Made by a program: the position numbers and the translations under genes. Positions 60,101-64,000 of a stretch of DNA of 64,000 nucleotides are shown in pieces. Position 1 is the stretch's first letter, and each line of letters opens with the position of its first letter. The DNA is from Tubulanus polymorphus (lineage: Eukaryota; Nemertea; Palaeonemertea; Tubulaniformes; Tubulanidae), in NCBI RefSeq assembly GCF_964204645.1, contig NC_134035.1, positions 4,464,501 to 4,528,500 of the forward strand. Reading direction: 5' to 3'. The notes under the pieces are model-generated. The model did not search any database. It was not told where the DNA came from and worked only from the letters and a program-made list of their open reading frames with translations.

Positions 60101-63100
60101 CCGATCTATTGAAAACCACTTCAATACACCCTAACCATATCAGACAATTGTAAACAGCATCTTCAGGACGATATGAAGCCCCAAAATTCTGAATCTTTCG
60201 ACCAATCTATTGAAAATCAGTTCAGTACACCATACCCATATTAGAAAATTGAAGACAGCATCTTCAGGACAATTTGATGCCCCAAAATTCTAGATCTTTC
60301 GACAAATCTATTGAAAACCACTTCAATACACACTAACCATATAGGACAATTGAACACAGCATCTTCAGGACCATATGGGGCCCTAACTTTCAGGATGTTT
60401 CGACCAATTTTTTGAAAATAAGTTCATTACACCCTGCCCATATATGGCAATTCAATACAGCTACTTCAGGACGATATGAAGCCCCTAAATCCTGGATCTT
60501 TCTACCAATCTATTTAAAATGAGTTCAACACACCCTACCCATAAAGGACAATTGAACACAGAATCTTCAGCACAATATGAAGCCCCAAAATTCTAGATCC
60601 TTCGACCAATCTAATGAAACCCAGTTCAATATACCCTTCCCATATATGACAATTGAATACAGCATCTTCGGGACAATTTGATGCCCCAAAATTCTAGATC
60701 TTTCCACCAATCTATTGAAAACCAGTTCAATACACACTAACCATATAGGACAATTGAATTCAGCATCTTCAAGACGATATGAAGCCCCAAAATTCTGAAT
60801 CTTTCTGCAAATCTATCGAAAATTAGTTCAGTACACCCTACCCATATATGACAATATGAATACAGCATCTTCAAGACGATATGAAGCCCCAAAATTCTGA
60901 ATCTTTTGGCCAATCTATCTAAAATTAGTTCAGTACACCCTACCCATATATGACAATTGAATACAGCATCTTCAGGACGATATAATGCCCCAAAATTCTA
61001 GATCTTTCGACCAATCTATTGAAATCCAGTTCAATATACCTTACCCATATTAGACAATTGAATACAGCATCTTCAGGACGATGTGAAGCCCTAAAAGTCT
61101 GAATCTTTCAACCAATCTATTGAAAATCAGTTCAGTACACCTTACTTATATTAGACAATTGAATACAGGATCTTCAGGACGATATGAAGCCCCGAAAATT
61201 CTGGATCTTTCGGCCAATCTATTGAAAATTAGTTCAGTACACCCTACCTATATATGATAATTGAATACAGCAACTTCAGGATGATATAATGCCCCAAAAT
61301 TCTAGATCTTTCGACCAATCTATTGAAAACCAGTTCAATATACCCTACCCATATATGACAATTGAATACAGCATCATCAGGACGATTTGATGCCCCAAAA
61401 TTCTAGATCTTTCAACCAATCTATTGAAAACCAGTTCAATAAACCCTAGCCATATATGACAATTGAATACAGCATCTTCAAGACGATATGAAGCCCCAAA
61501 ATTCTGAATCTTTTGGCCAATCTATTTAAAATTAGTTCAATACATCCTACCCATAAAGGACAATTGAATACAGCATCTTCAGGACGATATGAAGCCCCAA
61601 AAATCTAGATCTTTCGGCCAATCTGTTGAAAACAACTTCAATACACCCTAACCATATCCGACAATTGTATACAGCATCTTCCGGGTGATATGAAGCCCCA
61701 AAATTCGGATTCTTTCCACCAATCAATTGAAAATCAGTTCAGTACACCTTACCCATATTAGAAAAAAGAATACAGCATCTTCAGGACGATATAATAACCC
61801 CAAAATTCTAAATCTTTCGACCAATCTATTTCAAATGAGTTCAGTACACGCTACCCATAAAGGACAATTGAATACAGCATCTTCAGGACGATATGAAGCC
61901 CCAAAAATCTAGATCTTTCGACCAAACTATTGAAAACCAGTTCAATATACCCTACCCATATTAGACAATTGAATACAGCATCTTCAGGACGATATAATGC
62001 CCCATAATTCTAGATCTTTCGACCAATCTATTTTAAATGAGTTCAGTACACCCTACCCATAAAGGACAATTGAATACAGCATCTTCAGGACGATATGAAG
62101 CCCCAAAAATCTAGATCTTTCGACCGATCTATTGAAAACCACTTCAATACACCCTAACCATATCAGACAATTGTAAACAGCATCTTCAGGACGATATGAA
62201 GCCCCAAAATTCTGAATCTTTCGACCAATCTATTTCAAATGAGTTCAGTACACCCTACCCATAAAGGACAATTGAATACAGCATCTTCAGGACGATATGA
62301 AGCCCCAAAAATCTAGATCTTTCGACCAAACTATTGAAAACCAGTTCAATATACCCTACCCATATTAGACAATTGAATACAGCATCTTCAGGACGATATG
62401 AAGCCCCAAAAATCTAGATCTTTCGACCGATCTATTGAAAACCACTTCAATACACCCTAACCATATCAGACAATTGTAAACAGCATCTTCAGGACGATAT
62501 GAAGCCCCAAAATTCTGAATCTTTCGACAAATCTATTGAAAACCACTTCAATACACACTAACCATATAGGACAATTGAACACAGCATCTTCAGGACCATA
62601 TGGGGCCCTAACTTTCAGGATGTTTCGACCAATTTTTTGAAAATGAGTTCAGTACACCTGCCCATATATGGCAATTGAATACAGCATCTTCAAGACGATA
62701 TAAAGCTTCAAAATTCTGAATCTTTCGGCCAATCTATCGAAAATTAGTTCAGTACACCTTACCCATGTATGACAATATGAATACAGCACCTTCAAGATGA
62801 TATTAAACCCCAAAATTCTGAATCTTTCGGCCAATCTATCGAAAATTAGTTCAGTACACCCTACCCATATATGACAATTGAATACAGCATCTTCAGGAAG
62901 ATATAATGTCCCAAAATTCTAGATCTTTCGACCAATATATTTAAAATGAGTTCAGTACACCCTACCCATATTAGACAATATGAATACAGCATCTTCAGGA
63001 CGATGTGAAGCCCTAAAAGTCTGAATCTTTCAACCAATCTATTGAAAATCAGTTCAGTACACCTTACTCATATTAGACAATTGAATACAGCATCTTCAGG

Positions 63101-64000
63101 ACGATATGAAGCCCCAAAAATCTAGATCTTTCGACCAATCTATTGAAAACCACTTCAATACACCCAAACCATATCAGACAATTGTATACAGCATCTTCCA
63201 GGTGATATGAAGCCCGAAAATTCTGGATCTTTCGGCCAATCTATTAAAAATCAGTTCAGTACACCCTACCTATATATGACAATTGAATACAGCATCTTCA
63301 GGATGATATGATGCCCCAAAATTCTAGATCTTTCGACCAATCTATTTAAAATTAGTTCAGTACACCCTACCCATAAAAGGCAATTGAACACAGAATCTTA
63401 AGCACGATATGAAGCCCAAAAATTCTAGATCCTTCGACCAATCTATTGAAACCCAGTTCAATATACCCTTCCCATATATGACAATTGAATACAGCATCTC
63501 CAGGACAATTTGATGCCCAAAAATTCTAGATCTTTCCACCAATCTATTGAAAATCAGTTCAATACACCCTAACAATATATGACAATTGAAAACAGCATCT
63601 TCAGGACGATATGAAGCCCCAAAATTCTGAATTTTTCAACCAATCTAACGAAAATTAGTTCAGTACACCCTACCCATATAAGACAATTAAATACAGCATC
63701 TTCGGGACGATATGAAACCCCAAAATTCTAGATCTTTCGACCAATCTATTGAAAATCAGTTCAGTACACCCTACACATATCAGACAATGGAATACAACAT
63801 CTTCAGGACGATATGAAGCCCCAAAAATCTAGATCTTTCAACCTATCTATTGAAAACCACTTCAATACAACCAAACCATATCAGACAATTGTATACATCA
63901 TCTTCCGGGTGATATGAAGCCCCAAAATTCTGAATCTTTCGACCAATCTATTGAAAATCAGTTCAGTACACCATACCCATATAAGAAAATTGAATACAGC

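Larger units (their letters stand above)
43637..64000. repeat. 101-bp satellite array
   Basis: About 200 head-to-tail monomers of 101 bp continue to the window end. Conserved parts are ATCTTTCGACCAATCTATTG, CAGTTCAGTACACCCTACCC, ACAATTGAATACAGCATCTT and AGGACGATATGAAGCCCC. The period is constant (for example GATCTTTCRA at 46438 and 46539). Left-end monomers up to about 45 kb are more diverged and some are truncated (near 43990), while the rest are highly similar. Frames of 61-72 codons that recur are by-products. The monomer lacks an obvious CENP-B box. Chromosomal location is unknown. Confidence 0.95.

Noticed and set aside
45356-63575. Recurring 61-72 codon open frames in the satellite, on both strands
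   Set aside because: They repeat at the spacing of the higher-order blocks, have no domain, and follow from a 101-bp monomer (not a multiple of three) that keeps some frames open. They are not genes.
43637-64000. CRISPR-like array
   Set aside because: Units are whole monomers without distinct unique spacers, in a eukaryotic genome. It is a satellite.
43637-64000. CENP-B box in the monomer
   Set aside because: I looked for the YTTCGTTGGAARCGGGA pattern. TTTCGACCAATCTATTG shares only a few bases.

Overview
The window is animal nuclear DNA. It has intron-split genes with GT-AG splice sites, low GC, many small terminal-inverted-repeat elements, a non-LTR retrotransposon and about 20 kb of satellite. 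The only clear housekeeping gene, NSFL1C/p47, is diagnostic of a eukaryote. A tandem family of single-exon rhodopsin-like receptors, CCAAT promoter boxes and abundant miniature elements suggest a marine invertebrate. A lophotrochozoan such as a mollusc is my guess, but the sequence does not prove it.

Region 1 (1-9.0 kb, minus strand) is repeat-rich wreckage: a LINE endonuclease fragment, two decayed copies (A and B) of a transposase-like gene of the DUF6729 type, and between them a tandem array of about five units of a small RING-finger gene. Region 2 (9.3-24 kb, plus strand) has three intact paralogous 316-aa seven-transmembrane receptors (9530, 19982, 22911) whose upstream and downstream flanks were duplicated with them. 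Between receptors 1 and 2 lies copy C of the DUF6729-type gene. It is well spliced, with a CCAAT-box promoter and a tRNA-like sequence in its first intron. It lacks an internal block holding a putative catalytic glutamate, and its last exon is split by a 5'-truncated LINE that is read in frame.

Region 3 (24.5-31.2 kb) is a complete ten-exon NSFL1C gene of 385 codons (UBA, SEP and UBX domains), the cofactor that links the p97/VCP ATPase to membrane fusion. Its introns and 3' flank hold several fold-back or miniature elements. Region 4 (32.5-43.6 kb) has no confident protein gene. It contains three exon-like tandem units, a segmental duplication (33.1-38.2 versus 38.2-39.4 kb) whose second copy is an empty site for several insertions in the first, and simple tandem repeats.

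Region 5 (43.6-64 kb, running off the end) is a 101-bp satellite of about 200 monomers. It has nearly identical higher-order blocks spaced 5258, 4552, 1821 and 12035 bp apart. Open frames of 61-72 codons inside it are by-products of the repeat. The receptors and NSFL1C look like functional host genes. The DUF6729-type copies, RING units, LINEs and satellite look like mobile or repetitive DNA in various stages of decay. All calls come from reading the sequence by eye and from memory of protein families; no database search was done.
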